Shown: positions 21,470 to 32,228 of the stretch, one piece after another | Layout of the letters: each line of letters opens with the position of its first letter | How positions within the stretch are numbered: the stretch's first letter is position 1 | NCBI GenBank assembly: GCA_014621425.1 | Contig: JAANBB010000020.1 | Span: 207,722 to 271,721 of the forward strand | Length of the DNA stretch: 64,000 nt | Origin: Cylindrodendrum hubeiense | Lineage: Eukaryota > Ascomycota > Sordariomycetes > Hypocreales > Nectriaceae | Reading direction: 5' to 3' | Notes under the pieces: generated by a model | Databases searched by the model: none | The model's input: the letters and a program-made list of their open reading frames with translations, nothing else | Told to the model about the DNA's origin: nothing | Made by a program: the position numbers and the translations under genes

Positions 21470-23668
21470 ATGCTACCGCTCTTTAGCCCGCCTAGGGCGC
21501 CGGCGTACCAGTATTCTCCTATTATTTCACGTCCCCGCGCATTCCGGCTCGTCCGGCTCCTTCCACCCCACCGCGCCGTGTTTGGCGACACGCTACGGAT
21601 TGAACTCATCACTGTCGATGACGACAGCGCCTGTTCGTACGACACCCTCTCTTACACATGGGGTGATACAAGCAGAAGCCTACCAAATCGTCGGGTGCTA
21701 GTCGAGTCTCAAAACGGGCCTCATGAGTTGCGCATCTACCGATCCCTAGAGCTGGCCCTCCTCAATGTCAAGGCAAACCGGCCGATCTTTGTCGACCAGA
21801 TCTGCATCAACCAAGAGGATGACGAGGAAAAGGCCAGCCAGGTCGCACTGATGCGTGACATCTACACAAACTGCAATCATGTATTGGTCTGGCTGGGTCC
21901 TGAAACCAAAGAATCGAATTCATACTTTGATTACATTCACCAAGTGTGTGAGGAGGGCACTATAGGCCGTGCTATCGGCCCACATAAAGCCTATTTCCCC
22001 CAAGTATTCGAAGCAGTCATGAATCCGAATGTCCAAGTCACTGGACCAGCACTCGAGGATAGAGATGACTTCCTGATGCTCGTGTCGAAATATGGAGACT
22101 CGTTTCCACTAAGTGGCATAGAAGACGTGCTGCGTCGACCCTGGTTCAACCGCCTCTGGACCATCCAGGAGGTCTGTTTGGCGCCCAATGTTTTGTTTAT
22201 TTGCGGTTCAAGAGACATGTGCATTGAATGCTTCCAACATGGTCTGCTTTACTACACCGTCTATAACACACATTGGGTAGGAAATGTAAAACATGCCGTG
22301 CCTCAGGCGGAGCTTGATAGGCGCCAAAACATCTTCACCCTCAACGACAGTCCTATTCGCATGATCCAAGAACGCAAGGCCATCCACTTGCGCGGAGAAC
22401 GACGTTCGATGTACGAATTGGTCATTAAATACAATACGAATGGGAAAGAAGCAAAGATCGGTGCCACACTAGCGGAGGATCGAGTGTTTGGCATCATGGG
22501 ACTAGCAGAGGCTCGGAGTTTGGTTGGGATGAAGGTGCGTTACGGCGATGTATCGGGTGTTTTTACCGAGATTGCCGCGTTCTTGGCAGTCCACAATCTC
22601 GACATATTGCTCTTCTCGCAGTTTCCGAAGCGCATCCCGAATCTCCCATCGTGGGCACCCGATTGGACGATGGACCTAAAAGTACCATCTAGCTACAAGT
22701 CATTGACAGAGCCAGGCTTCAGCGCCGGGGGGGCTATCACTGCCCAGCCAACAGTGGATTTGAACTCGGGATGTTTGGTTGCTCGAGGTGTTGCAGTTGG
22801 GAAAGTAGCGAAAGTCGGTCAGCAAAGGATTCTGAGCGATCCAGTTCACCACATAGGCGACCACGTCGATTACCGCTCGGTGAAGAGATATTTCGATGAG
22901 ATTGATATTTTCATTTCTGAATCCCGCGTTACAAAAGACGTCGACCTATCTGTCATTCGCCTGGCAGGTCTTGCTTATTCAGAGTCGCATTTCAGAGAGA
23001 AATATCCCGACAATGCCATAGAAAAGCTGAAGAGGTTAAAGGATCAGACCTACAAATGGGGTCAGCGACTCATTAAGACGGACGAAACGGTCCGGTCATA
23101 CCACCTGAGTCGCATTGTCGGCACCATTGGTATTCTTCCGTGGTACTGGGTTCCTGCGAGTGAAGTTGATGCTCTGCAACTCTGGGCGACGAATCCGATA
23201 GCAGCCTTCACCAAGTGGGTCAAGGCAGCTGGCTTTTTTATGTCCGACGTTGTACAAATGTCTGTCGCCTCAGCAAGGGTGGTGCTGACGTCAAAATATC
23301 TTATATTCCGACGCAAATTTGCCCGCGTCACCTTGCACGATGCAGGTCGAGATGAGGTGTTGAGAAAGGTTGGTCTTGACCCAGAGGTGGTCCGAGCAGG
23401 GGATCTTGGCACATATTTCAACGACCTAGACAAGAATATCGGACAGAGGTTGTTTCTAACCGAAAAAGGGTATGTAGGTACAAGCATCAACGTACAGGAG
23501 GCCGATATAGTCGTCGTGCTATTTGGATCGACTGTTCCATACATACTTAGGAAGCAAGAGACTGTCGCTGGAGGAGAAACTTGGTCGTACGTCGGCGAGG
23601 CATACTGCGTTGGGGTGATGGATGGAGAGATGTTGGAAGAGGAGGGGACTGATTTTCATATTGTTTGA
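21470..23668 (+). CDS. HET-domain protein (heterokaryon incompatibility)
   Basis: Single exon, 732 aa from the first ATG of the open frame (the frame opens slightly earlier without an ATG). The HET domain is clear: 'YDTLSYTWGD' (about residue 57), 'PIFVDQICINQEDDEEK' (about 104), 'VLVWLGPE', 'RPWFNRLWTIQEV', then 'LAEDRVFGIMGLAEA'. The C-terminal half carries no recognised domain but contains the common 'SLVARGV...GKVAKV' segment and the terminal 'YVGEAYCVGVMDGE' block. HET proteins trigger allorecognition cell death in fungi. The partner is unknown and there is no adjacent NLR or incompatibility partner. A second, more divergent HET-like gene lies at 39989. Confidence 0.85.
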   Translation: MLPLFSPPRAPAYQYSPIISRPRAFRLVRLLPPHRAVFGDTLRIELITVDDDSACSYDTLSYTWGDTSRSLPNRRVLVESQNGPHELRIYRSLELALLNVKANRPIFVDQICINQEDDEEKASQVALMRDIYTNCNHVLVWLGPETKESNSYFDYIHQVCEEGTIGRAIGPHKAYFPQVFEAVMNPNVQVTGPALEDRDDFLMLVSKYGDSFPLSGIEDVLRRPWFNRLWTIQEVCLAPNVLFICGSRDMCIECFQHGLLYYTVYNTHWVGNVKHAVPQAELDRRQNIFTLNDSPIRMIQERKAIHLRGERRSMYELVIKYNTNGKEAKIGATLAEDRVFGIMGLAEARSLVGMKVRYGDVSGVFTEIAAFLAVHNLDILLFSQFPKRIPNLPSWAPDWTMDLKVPSSYKSLTEPGFSAGGAITAQPTVDLNSGCLVARGVAVGKVAKVGQQRILSDPVHHIGDHVDYRSVKRYFDEIDIFISESRVTKDVDLSVIRLAGLAYSESHFREKYPDNAIEKLKRLKDQTYKWGQRLIKTDETVRSYHLSRIVGTIGILPWYWVPASEVDALQLWATNPIAAFTKWVKAAGFFMSDVVQMSVASARVVLTSKYLIFRRKFARVTLHDAGRDEVLRKVGLDPEVVRAGDLGTYFNDLDKNIGQRLFLTEKGYVGTSINVQEADIVVVLFGSTVPYILRKQETVAGGETWSYVGEAYCVGVMDGEMLEEEGTDFHIV

Positions 23669-24006
23669 TGAGTGCGATGAGCAAATATGACATGGGATGA
23701 CTTTTGTTACAATAGGGTGTTGGCTTGAATATTTAAGGGCATTGTCCCAAATTTTGCTTCTATTTGCAGTACCCAGAGTTGCATCGTGCCTGCGCAGCTA
23801 ATAGCTTTGCCGTCTTCGTCTGTCCCTTGATGTTCAACCCAGTGGCGAATATCTGGATTTGAATAAATTTCTCAACCATATCTTATGAATAAATATCTGA
23901 CTGAGTGGCGGGTAGGTACACATGCTGAGAGTTCAGTACATAACCTGGAATCCTCAAGTCATCAAGCTCATCAAAATCAAGCAAAACCAAAATCAGGGTC
24001 CCAAGC
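23669..24006. other. Intergenic region between convergent genes
   Basis: Spacer between the HET gene (plus) and the Old Yellow Enzyme gene (minus). It holds only 3' flanks; no gene or repeat seen. Confidence 0.5.
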
Positions 24007-25119
24007 TCAGTAAACGATTTCTTCCCCTTCTTCATAAATAGGGCTGAAGGGGTAGTCCAAGTATCCAGTCTCTGACATGGGAGTGTAGAACGTGCTTCGA
24101 TCGTACTTGTTCAGAGGTAGCCCATTCTTGACACGGAGGGGCAGGTCGGGGTTAGCTATGAAGTGACGTCCAAATACGACTGCCACATCCCCGTATTGTT
24201 GGTATTCCTCGTCAACCGCCTTTCTTGCAGAGTCGGGAGAAAATCCTCCAGCGACAAGTATGGGTGAGGTGCCTCTCCAAATGTCGAGGAGAAACTCTAT
24301 CCCTTCAACCTTCTCTACGTCGATGTTGTTCATCACTCGGGACTCGATGATGTGCAGGTATGCCAATTTCATGTCCTTCAGCTTGGAGACCAGATACACG
24401 AATTGAGGCTCAGCATCTGCCATTTTCATTCCCTGGAAGGTACTCCAAGGGCTGATGCGAAACCCGACCCTGTCGGCACCAATAGCGTCGACGACGGCTG
24501 CGGCCACTCGAAGCGCAAACTCGGCCCGGTTCTCAACGCTTCCACCCCAGTCATCCTTCCTGCGATTGCAGGTGTCTTGCAGAAACTGGTCAACTAGGTA
24601 GCCGTTGGCACCATGTATCTCAACGCCGTCAAAGCCTGCAGAGACAGCATTCTTCGCGGCCTGAGCAAAATCTGCTATGGCGCTCTCTATCTCTGCCGCA
24701 GCCATCTCTCTCGGAGTATCTGAGCCGTAAGTCATCGCGACTGGGCTGGAAGAGAAAAAGCTGTGGCCCGTTTTCTCCAGTTCTTGAGTATCGGCCGCTC
24801 GACCAGGTGCAAACAATTGGCAAAAAACACTGCATGACTTGGCATGGATGATATCGGTGATGCGCCTAAAGGAGGCGATCTGGTCGTCGTTCCAGATGCC
24901 GGGCGCGTTGCCAAAACCAGCGTGCGCTGGCGAAATCTGCGTCGCCTCAGCGATGATGAGTGTGCCGGGTACAGAGGCGCGTTGTTTGTAGTACTCTACA
25001 GCCATGGGGAGTTGAACATTATTTGCATCAGCGCGCAGGCGTGTCAACGGGGCCATGACTATGCGATGTGCGAGCGTGACCCTGCCCACCTGAAGAGGCT
25101 TAAATAAGGCAGACTCCAT
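24007..25119 (-). CDS. NADH:flavin oxidoreductase, Old Yellow Enzyme family
   Basis: Single exon, 370 aa, full length for the family. It starts 'LFKPLQVGRVTLAHRIVMAPLTRLRA' and contains the active-site H169-x-x-N172 and catalytic Y174 in 'IHGANGYLVDQFLQDTCNRR', 'RISPWSTFQGM', and the FMN-phosphate loop 'VAGGFSPDSARKAV' and 'VVFGRHFIANPDLPLRV'. The product reduces activated C=C bonds with NADPH via FMN. Odd point: the usual 'QLWHxGR' flavin loop reads CQLFAPGRAAD, so the Trp and His are replaced, which may alter substrate choice. No targeting signal. It lies tail-to-tail with the HET gene and head-to-head with the C2H2 regulator at 25799. Confidence 0.9.
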   Translation of the reverse strand: MESALFKPLQVGRVTLAHRIVMAPLTRLRADANNVQLPMAVEYYKQRASVPGTLIIAEATQISPAHAGFGNAPGIWNDDQIASFRRITDIIHAKSCSVFCQLFAPGRAADTQELEKTGHSFFSSSPVAMTYGSDTPREMAAAEIESAIADFAQAAKNAVSAGFDGVEIHGANGYLVDQFLQDTCNRRKDDWGGSVENRAEFALRVAAAVVDAIGADRVGFRISPWSTFQGMKMADAEPQFVYLVSKLKDMKLAYLHIIESRVMNNIDVEKVEGIEFLLDIWRGTSPILVAGGFSPDSARKAVDEEYQQYGDVAVVFGRHFIANPDLPLRVKNGLPLNKYDRSTFYTPMSETGYLDYPFSPIYEEGEEIVY

Positions 25120-25798
25120 GTTAAACTGTGAGAAGGAGAGAAAAGTTGCTTTGTGGGAGAAGGCTGTAAAACTTTGGCGATTGGCAGTCTTGTTTCATTT
25201 GCCGAAGGCGTGGTTTCACTTGGGAGCACAATTTTGGCGACGTAGTGAACGAATGACTTCGTTCGTCGCACTTGTACATCTGGGTGGTTTTAGAAACGAT
25301 GGGATGGTCGGGATTCTTCCGTAAAGGGAAATTTTGGAGGTGGCGATTGTGGGAGTTGGAGTTGAAGTTGGAGTTGGAGTTGGAGTCGGGTGGACCCCTT
25401 CTTCAGCTGCATCGAGGAGGGTTGCTATCTGCAATCATACGCCGTATCACGGAAAAGGACTTCCATATCCCGAATGTTAGATAGCCAGGATGACATTGAC
25501 CAATGGCACCGAGTCAAGGCAATAAACCTCATCTTCGCGGAGGGTCGCGTTCGTCCGGTAATATGAAGCGAAGATAGGGCGGAGAGTATGGCGGGGAGCG
25601 CTACCGTCACGGCCTCTTAGAGGGGGCAATTTATCGCTAAATTTACCGCCAGGTGCCATGCATGCCCTCCGTAATCTCAAGGCCCCAAGCCCCATAATAT
25701 GCGAGCCCCAGACTCCAATTTCCAACCTCACACCTCCAACAACCGTCCAACGTACTCGAGAACAAGAAAGCTCACGTGCTCGTACACAATCCTCCGAC
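25120..25798. other. Divergent intergenic region with hexamer repeat
   Basis: Shared upstream region of the Old Yellow Enzyme gene (minus) and the C2H2 regulator (plus). It contains a GGAGTT repeat (25351-25390). An in-frame ATG at 25658 could extend the regulator by 47 residues. Confidence 0.5.
25351..25390 (+). repeat. Short GGAGTT tandem repeat
   Basis: About six imperfect copies of the hexamer GGAGTT (one GAAGTT, one GGAGTC) in the divergent promoter region. Confidence 0.8.
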
Positions 25799-28505
25799 AT
25801 GTCCCCTGGTCTCCCTTACGCCAGTAACGTACCTCAATTAGCAGTCCAGGGTAGCCGGCGGCGACACGGCGCGCAGCACACCTGTACCTACTGTTCACGA
25901 TCCTTCGCACGGGCCGAACATCTCCACCGGCATCGTCGCATACGTGCGTGTGACTATTCCTCGCGTTTTACGTGCGAGACCAAAAATCAAAGCTGATTCC
26001 CTTCGTACTTTAGACACAAGGGAGAAGCCCTATACCTGCGACTGCGGCGTGGCCTTCACCCGCCGTGACCTTCTTACTCGGCACTGGAGGCTGGCACAGC
26101 ATGGACCTAACGGGCGAGTGGAGTCGTCGCCTCCCCGCGACTTCAATGCATTAGACGTTGATGTTGTGCTCAATCGGGTCGATAGATGTCCACTCCCTGA
26201 CGACGTCATTGTGCCGTCGCAGGCAATTTCTCAACAGCACCCACAGATCCTTCAGGATGGTTAGTGTTGATTCTAGTAGAGCACTGCAGATGTTGACCCA
26301 ATTTACAGACACAGAGTTTGATCTTGTCACCGGACGTGATAACTTCCGAGATTTTGAGAATTTCATTGACGGCGTAGGTTTGCCTGTAGACTGGGCACCC
26401 TACTATGAGTTTGAATGGCAACACCATGGCGATCAGCACCATAGCGACGAGGCGATTCCGCAGCATGGCGACGAGTCGATTCCGCCGCATGGCGAAGACC
26501 TTAATGCCATCTCATCCCCGGAAGAGCATGATACAGACTCACCTTTCAGTACATGGTTGCCTTCCGCAGTTGATGGAGATCAGGCCCTTGAAAGGATCTC
26601 CGAGAATGGCAAGTGGCTGTACCCCGTCTCGATTCCCGCGTGTTCAGAGGTAGAGCGCTAACTGTCCAACACTTGTAGATCCTCGCGCAGCTCGGGCTCT
26701 CAGCCGAAGCCGTGAAGTATCCGAGGATCAATGGCTAGTTCTTAACCAGGCACTACAATCGTTCAAGGACATTATTCGAGACTTCGAACTTCCTTCACGC
26801 CATGCCCTGACTCGATACATGACCTCGTTTTTCGAAGGTTTCCACTCCCACCTCTTATTCATCCATGAACCGACTTGGAAGCACACCTCTGCGCCATTAG
26901 AGCTCATATTATCGATGTGTGCAGCTGGTGCACAGTATTGTTTTGAGTATCGAAATGCAAACGGCCTGTTTCACGCTGCAAAGGCTACCCTGTTTGCGAG
27001 GTTGCTCCATGAACGCAAAAGTTTTGGAAAGAGTACTCAGAACATCATCAACTTAAACAATGCCATATCCCGCGATGAAGACGCCATACCGAGACGCTGG
27101 AGTGCATGGAGCCCTATTAATACAGTGCAGTCTTTAATTATGCTCGTCGGCTACGCTACATGGGAAGATACGGAGATGCTTCAGCAGGCATTTGCTCTTC
27201 AGAACTTGCTTGTCCACTGTCTAAGAGATGTAAAACTTTCAGAAGATGAACAGCCTACGGAGTCTTCTACTTGGAAATCCCCTTGGCTCATCTGGGCCAG
27301 TCAAGAATCTTCGAGACGGACAAAGCTGGTGGCCTATTGCTACCTTAATGTGCATAGCATTGCGTACAATATGTACCCTGCGATAAGGAGCAACGAGATA
27401 AATCTGCGGCTTCCTTCCTCTACAAGGGAATGGAAAGCTCAGAGTGCAGCTCAATGGGTTGCGACGAGACAAAATTCACCAGAGAGCCAACCATTCTTCC
27501 AGGACGCTCTGCGAGGACTTCTCAAAGGCGTAAACAACACCGAAGCAACGCATTCAATATCAAGTCCACTTGCTAACTATATCCTCCTTCATGGCTTGAT
27601 TCAAAGGATACATATAGCCCGTGAGCTGTCGCTCCATGTCGCAGAACATTCCGCAGCTCTTCCGCCAGAAGAACTGCGTTCTATGCAGTAAGAGTCTATG
27701 CCTTCAAAATAAAGAACCCTCGCTCATATTTTCCACGTCGACTAAGACGAGCATTACGCACCTGGACTTCTATGTGGCAGGAAGCGCCCGAGTCAGGTCT
27801 CAACCCTAACAACGAGCATGGTCCAATCCCATTCACATCGAGCGCCCTACTCTGCATAGCCTACGTCAGATTATCACTACATATCGGACCACATCGAAGT
27901 TTTGACACACGCGACCATGTTGCCATTGCCACGGCATTGATGTCGTCACCCCCTCCTGAGAAGAATTCTAGCTTCCTTTCTGCGCTAATTTACTCCACGC
28001 ACGCTCTAAGCATTCCTGTCAGGCTGGGGGTTGACCGAATCGCGCGCAGTCAGGCATTCTTCTGGAGTGTTCAGTACGCTATTTCAAGTATAGAATGCGG
28101 TGTATTTTTAAGCAAATGGCTTGATTCACTCGACAAACCATTAAACCGTAGGTCACTTACAGGTTCGTGCTTAGCCCTTTGCGAACTACTGGCTTTGTAT
28201 GACATGGTGATCGCTAACGTGCAACCCACGGGCTGCTTCTAGAAAACGAAAACCGCATTCTTTATTGGGTGAGATGCATTGTCAAAGAGGCATATGCGGT
28301 CATAGACTTCGATGATATCCAATCCAAGACAGTGCCAGCTGACCCTCCTGAGCTGAGCATCGCTGTCCTCAAAATCTGGGCCCGCTTCTTCAAGAGGAAT
28401 ACACAGTGGCGATTCATTCATATCCTTGGCTTGAGCTTAGAAAAGTATATTGAAATGCAAGCAGAGAGCAGGCAGATTACTACTGTGGTACATAATGCCG
28501 TCTGA
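25799..28505 (+). CDS. C2H2 zinc-finger transcription factor with Fungal_trans domain
   Basis: Six exons: 25799-25943, 26014-26259, 26309-26608, 26679-27687, 27747-28162 and 28243-28505. They join in frame to 792 aa. Two N-terminal zinc fingers: CTYCSRSFARAEHLHRHRRIH, split by intron 1 inside the last His codon, then TREKPYTCDCGVAFTRRDLLTRH. A Ser/Asp/Gln/His-rich acidic linker has the 'FRDFENFIDGVGLPVDW' motif of this family. The Fungal_trans-like region begins about 'RYMTSFFEGFHSHLLFIHEPTW'. Intron 3 (26609-26678) has a GC donor (GCAAGT) and CTAAC branch; intron 5 (28163-28242) has donor GTTCGT. All frames and phases agree. Presumed nuclear regulator; it may control adjacent redox genes, which is an inference. 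Start could be 25658. Confidence 0.85.
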
Positions 28506-29215
28506 TATCCAAATATAATTCGTCAAACTGACTCAGGCTCACTATGGCTTTTACTTCCGTCGCTTATCTTGTGTGATTTCACAGTTTAGCTCATGTGGGA
28601 GACGATTTCGAATACTTGTGAATTTCTCATCACCAGTGGATTCAAAACAAACCTTGCCTCAAAAAAGACGTCTAGAGACGTACTCCAGATAAGCGCAAAT
28701 CCCAGATGCGTACTGCAACGACAGTGATTTCTATTAGTAGCCGTCTTCACACACTCCACATTCGGCTACTAAAGATGAAGACGCCGACTCGGCTCAACAT
28801 GACGCTAATGTGGCAGTTGGTGCTGTAGTCCGCCCATCCTCCGGGTTCAGCGGATGGCTAAATTGGGATGCTAACAACGTTAAAGTGGATAGTTGGAGGC
28901 AGTTGGAGGTCTTTTGGAGGTGATTTGGAGGTCCCTAATTCCACAGATAAGCCAACACCCCACGCAAGCGACCCACAGATCATGCTCCAGAGCCTTTCCC
29001 CGCATTCAGCATGTCAAACCAATGCTCAATGCGGCCGTGGATTATTAGTGGTCCGTCCAGCCATGGACTGACTCTGAAGTGCATTATTAAAGGGCCAGAG
29101 TTGATCGTTTGAACAACGTGAACTTTCCCTCATCAAAAGATCGCAGTCTTGACTAGATTTCTCTAATTCTTGACTGCACTCCTCGCTCATAATCCATCTC
29201 AATCAGTCACTCAAA
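28506..29215. other. Intergenic region with degenerate TTGGAGG repeats
   Basis: Promoter of the deacetylase gene. It contains CCG-N7-CGG (28841-28853), a possible zinc-cluster site, and a TATTAAAG element near 29083, about 130 bp before the ATG. Confidence 0.45.
28891..28934 (+). repeat. Degenerate TTGGAGG minisatellite
   Basis: Four imperfect copies of a unit of about 11 bp around TTGGAGG(C/T). Confidence 0.6.
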
Positions 29216-30348
29216 ATGGGCAAGAAGCGTGTTCTCATCAGCTATGGCGTCGACTTGATGCTGTGGCCGGCTGGCTTGGGTCGTATGGTGGCGAAGACTC
29301 GCCCAATGACATCAGTAGAGGTTCGTTTGTGTGATTCCCAATCACAGGTAGAGCCATTGGCTGATACGCTGCGATACTAGGCATTTTTGCTGGTACTGTG
29401 GGCACGCAGCGACTCCTCAAGCTTTTTGACAAATACGATATCAAAACTACTTGGTTTATCCCTGGCCATAGCCTGGAGACATTCCCAAAAGATATGGCTG
29501 CCGTGAGAGATGCCGGCCATGAGATTGGGCTGCATGGATACTCTCATGAGAATCCAACCGATATGAGCATTGAGCAGCAGCGCGATGTTTTGGATAAGAC
29601 ATATCGGTTGTTAACAGAGTTCTGCGGTGGGAAACCTCCACGTGGAAGTGTTGCTCCTTGGTGTGTTTAGATTCTTGAAATGTGGCATTCTGATATATAG
29701 TTCACTCGCTAATACATCTTGTAGGTGGGAAACAAGTGGGGAGGGGGCCCAGCTGCTCCTTGACTACGGCATTGAATACGATCATAGCATGGGGCACCAT
29801 GACTGTCAAGCGTACTACCTTAGTACAGGAGAGTCATGGACGAAGATTGACTACACCAAGAAAGCTGAGGAGTGGATGAAGCCATTAACTAATGGTGCTA
29901 GTATCGGATTAGTCGAGATCCCATCCAATTGGTATCTTGACGACCTACCACCAATGATGTTCATTAAGGCGGCACCAAATAGCCATGGTTTTGTGAATGC
30001 TCGCGATGTTGAAGACATCTGGCGCGATCATTTTGATTACTTCTACCGGGAATATGACGAGTTCATATTCCCCATCTCCATCCACCCCGACGTCTCAGGA
30101 CGGCCACATGCAATCCTAATGCATGAGAGGTAAGTTGTCTACATTCATGTCGCAATGCATCTCGTATGTGGAGTGGATTGATTTCTAACACTATATTCTT
30201 TCCTTTTAGGTTGATTGAACATTTTAAGAAGCACGAAGGCGTTGAGTTTGTTACGATGGGAGAGATGGCAGATGAGTTCAAAAGTAAGAACCCACCGAGC
30301 CCAAAAGCTTTGATGCCAGCACCAGCGGGCGCAATGCTTAATAAGTAA
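29216..30348 (+). pseudogene. Polysaccharide deacetylase, frameshifted in first catalytic motif
   Basis: Exons 29216-29320, 29381-29660, 29725-30129 and 30210-30348 encode a NodB-type deacetylase of about 309 aa ([51 protein letters not shown] with the HxxxH metal site; VAPWWETSGE; FIFPISIHPDVSGRPH). After 'GVD' at about 29254 the frame is off by one base. Reading resumes in another frame as [21 protein letters not shown], the expected family continuation, and the splice to exon 2 fits only that frame. The annotated ATG frame therefore gives a wrong protein (exon 1 is 105 nt where 106 is needed). No in-frame ATG exists for the second frame before a stop. The result is either a pseudogene or a sequencing error. 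Intron 1 uses donor GTTCGT. The family removes N-acetyl groups from chitin-like or related substrates. Confidence 0.75.
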
Positions 30349-30644
30349 GAGCTACGATTATATTAGGCTACACAGGCGCATTTTACTTAGATGTCCCACT
30401 GAGATATCAAACCATTTCGCTTGTGCAAGTTTGGTGATCTTTCGTGCATCGCTATGTTACACATTGATACCAACGCATCATGCTTAAAGCCGGCGTGGAT
30501 TATTATTACCGGTGCTACACAGCAGTATCGCAGGCGCACATAGCATGCAGCTCCCCCAATCAGTCTTGGTAACGATGTTGTGATGCAGGGGTTGAATGAC
30601 TTCAAAATCTCATCCCACTTGTTTCCTCATTTCCAACCACTACC

Positions 30645-32228
30645 CTAAAGTCTAGGCCGGGATCCCTCTTGCTTTTCCTGCGCAATTTCAATGTTCTCAA
30701 TTGCGACCTGGAATGCACCATCAACATCGTGCTCGCTGATCCACCACGGGTCCATTCTTTTTGAGACTCGCTCTCTCAGCTGCTCGTCCGTCTCTGTCTT
30801 TCCCCTCTCCACTGTAGTTTTCTGTCCCGCAAGGGAGTTGTGTACCACGCCGAGAAGCCTGTTAACGTGAGGCTGTCGCGTAGCCTCGTAGATCCTAAAT
30901 ATCTCTCCAATCTGCTCTTTTGTAGGCTTATCTGTTTGCGCGGGCGAAGCCGGCCAGACGTGATTGAAAGCTAGATGAAGGGCGTACGCATCATCTATCG
31001 CAAGAGATCCTCCGGCAGCAAAAGCACCGCCATGTGTATGTGCGGCGTCACCGACTAGTGTAACGCGGTTATCAAATGACCAGGTATCCAGAGCCTTGCC
31101 AGCGAAATTTGGAAAGAGTCTGATATATGGAGATGCTTCGATAAATGCCCGCACGGTAGGATTCCAGTCCTAAACTGTCAACTTCTGGATATAGGTGTGA
31201 GTAGATTGCAGCAGTACTCACCTTATACAATTCTTTAAAATCTTTTAAGCTTCCTAGATCATCCCATTTCGCATCTTGACCGGGGGCGTTCGGATCCGAA
31301 GGATCTGCGTGGAAGCCGCCGACGGTAGTAAAGAGACCTTTTCCTAATGTATGGCATCAGCAACGACGGAATACTTGATTTCAACCAGCCTTGGCGTACC
31401 TAGATGAGAATGAAAGAAGTTCCTGTCATGTCCAATCTGTGGATAATGTCAGATGATGTGTTTCGACCATATGCGCGATTTGGAGCAGATAACTCGACTT
31501 ACCCAATGCGCAGCATCCTCGGGAAATTCGAGATCCTTGAGCCTAGATGCCTCGAATGTCGCCCGAAGCGCCACCCAGCCAGTCCAGTGAAGTGTATGCG
31601 ACGGCACAAAGGTCTTTCGGACATTCTAAGATACACGTTAGCTATTAATCTCTCGCATAAAATGGCTCGGATACCAGCATACTGAGTGAATTCCGTCAGC
31701 GCCAATGCAAATATCTGCCTCTGCAGTTGTCCCGTCCTCAAAGTACAGCGTCGCGCCTTTGTCTGGGTCCGCTTTGACATCAATGGTCTTCTTATTGAGA
31801 TGAATGACATCACTGGGGATGTTCTCAAGCAGAGCTTGGTGCAGATGCGCACGGTGGAATCGAGCTGTGAAGTGTTTCTTCGTTTCAACGGTCTTATGCA
31901 CGTCGTGGCCGATGACCTCTCCCGTTTTCCAGTGTCTGTAGATCATGGGCCAGGCTGAACTTTGACGCGCACTCACATCGTCGGAGAGGGCGTTCTCGAC
32001 GCCGAGTTTCTCGAGAGACCGAAGTCCGTTAGGACCAAGGCCAATACTGGCACCGATCTCTTTGAACTCTTTAGCGCGTTCGTAGATCTGGACGCTGACT
32101 CCCGGATTCTTCAGCAAGGCGATCGCAGTGATGAGCCCGGCGATTCCTCCTCCCGCGATTGCCACCTTGAACTTAGGGCCCCCAGAAGCGCCATTTTCGA
32201 GGGGTTTACCAGCTGGGTTTTGCGCCAT
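30645..32228 (-). CDS. FAD-dependent monooxygenase (salicylate hydroxylase-like)
   Basis: Five exons on the minus strand: 32228-31683, 31625-31503, 31436-31400, 31343-31222 and 31169-30645. They join in frame to 450 aa. The FAD motif AGGGIAGL is at residues 25-32, the second FAD contact GADGIHS at 176-182, and GDAAHTHGGAFAAGGSLAIDDA at 316 onward. Family-typical text surrounds each junction (HSNVRKTFVPSHTLHWTGW; DAAHWIGHDRNFFHSHLG; GKGLFTTVGGFHAD). The product hydroxylates aromatic or similar rings using NAD(P)H and O2; the substrate is not identifiable. Exon 3 is only 37 nt. The gene converges on the deacetylase, 296 bp apart. Cytosolic, since no signal is visible. Confidence 0.9.

Noticed and set aside
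31938..31980. Possible 41-bp intron in exon 1 of the FAD monooxygenase (GTGAGT...CTACAG)
   Set aside because: The frame is open through it, and the translated text (SARQSSAWPMIYRHW) matches the family pattern, so it is coding.
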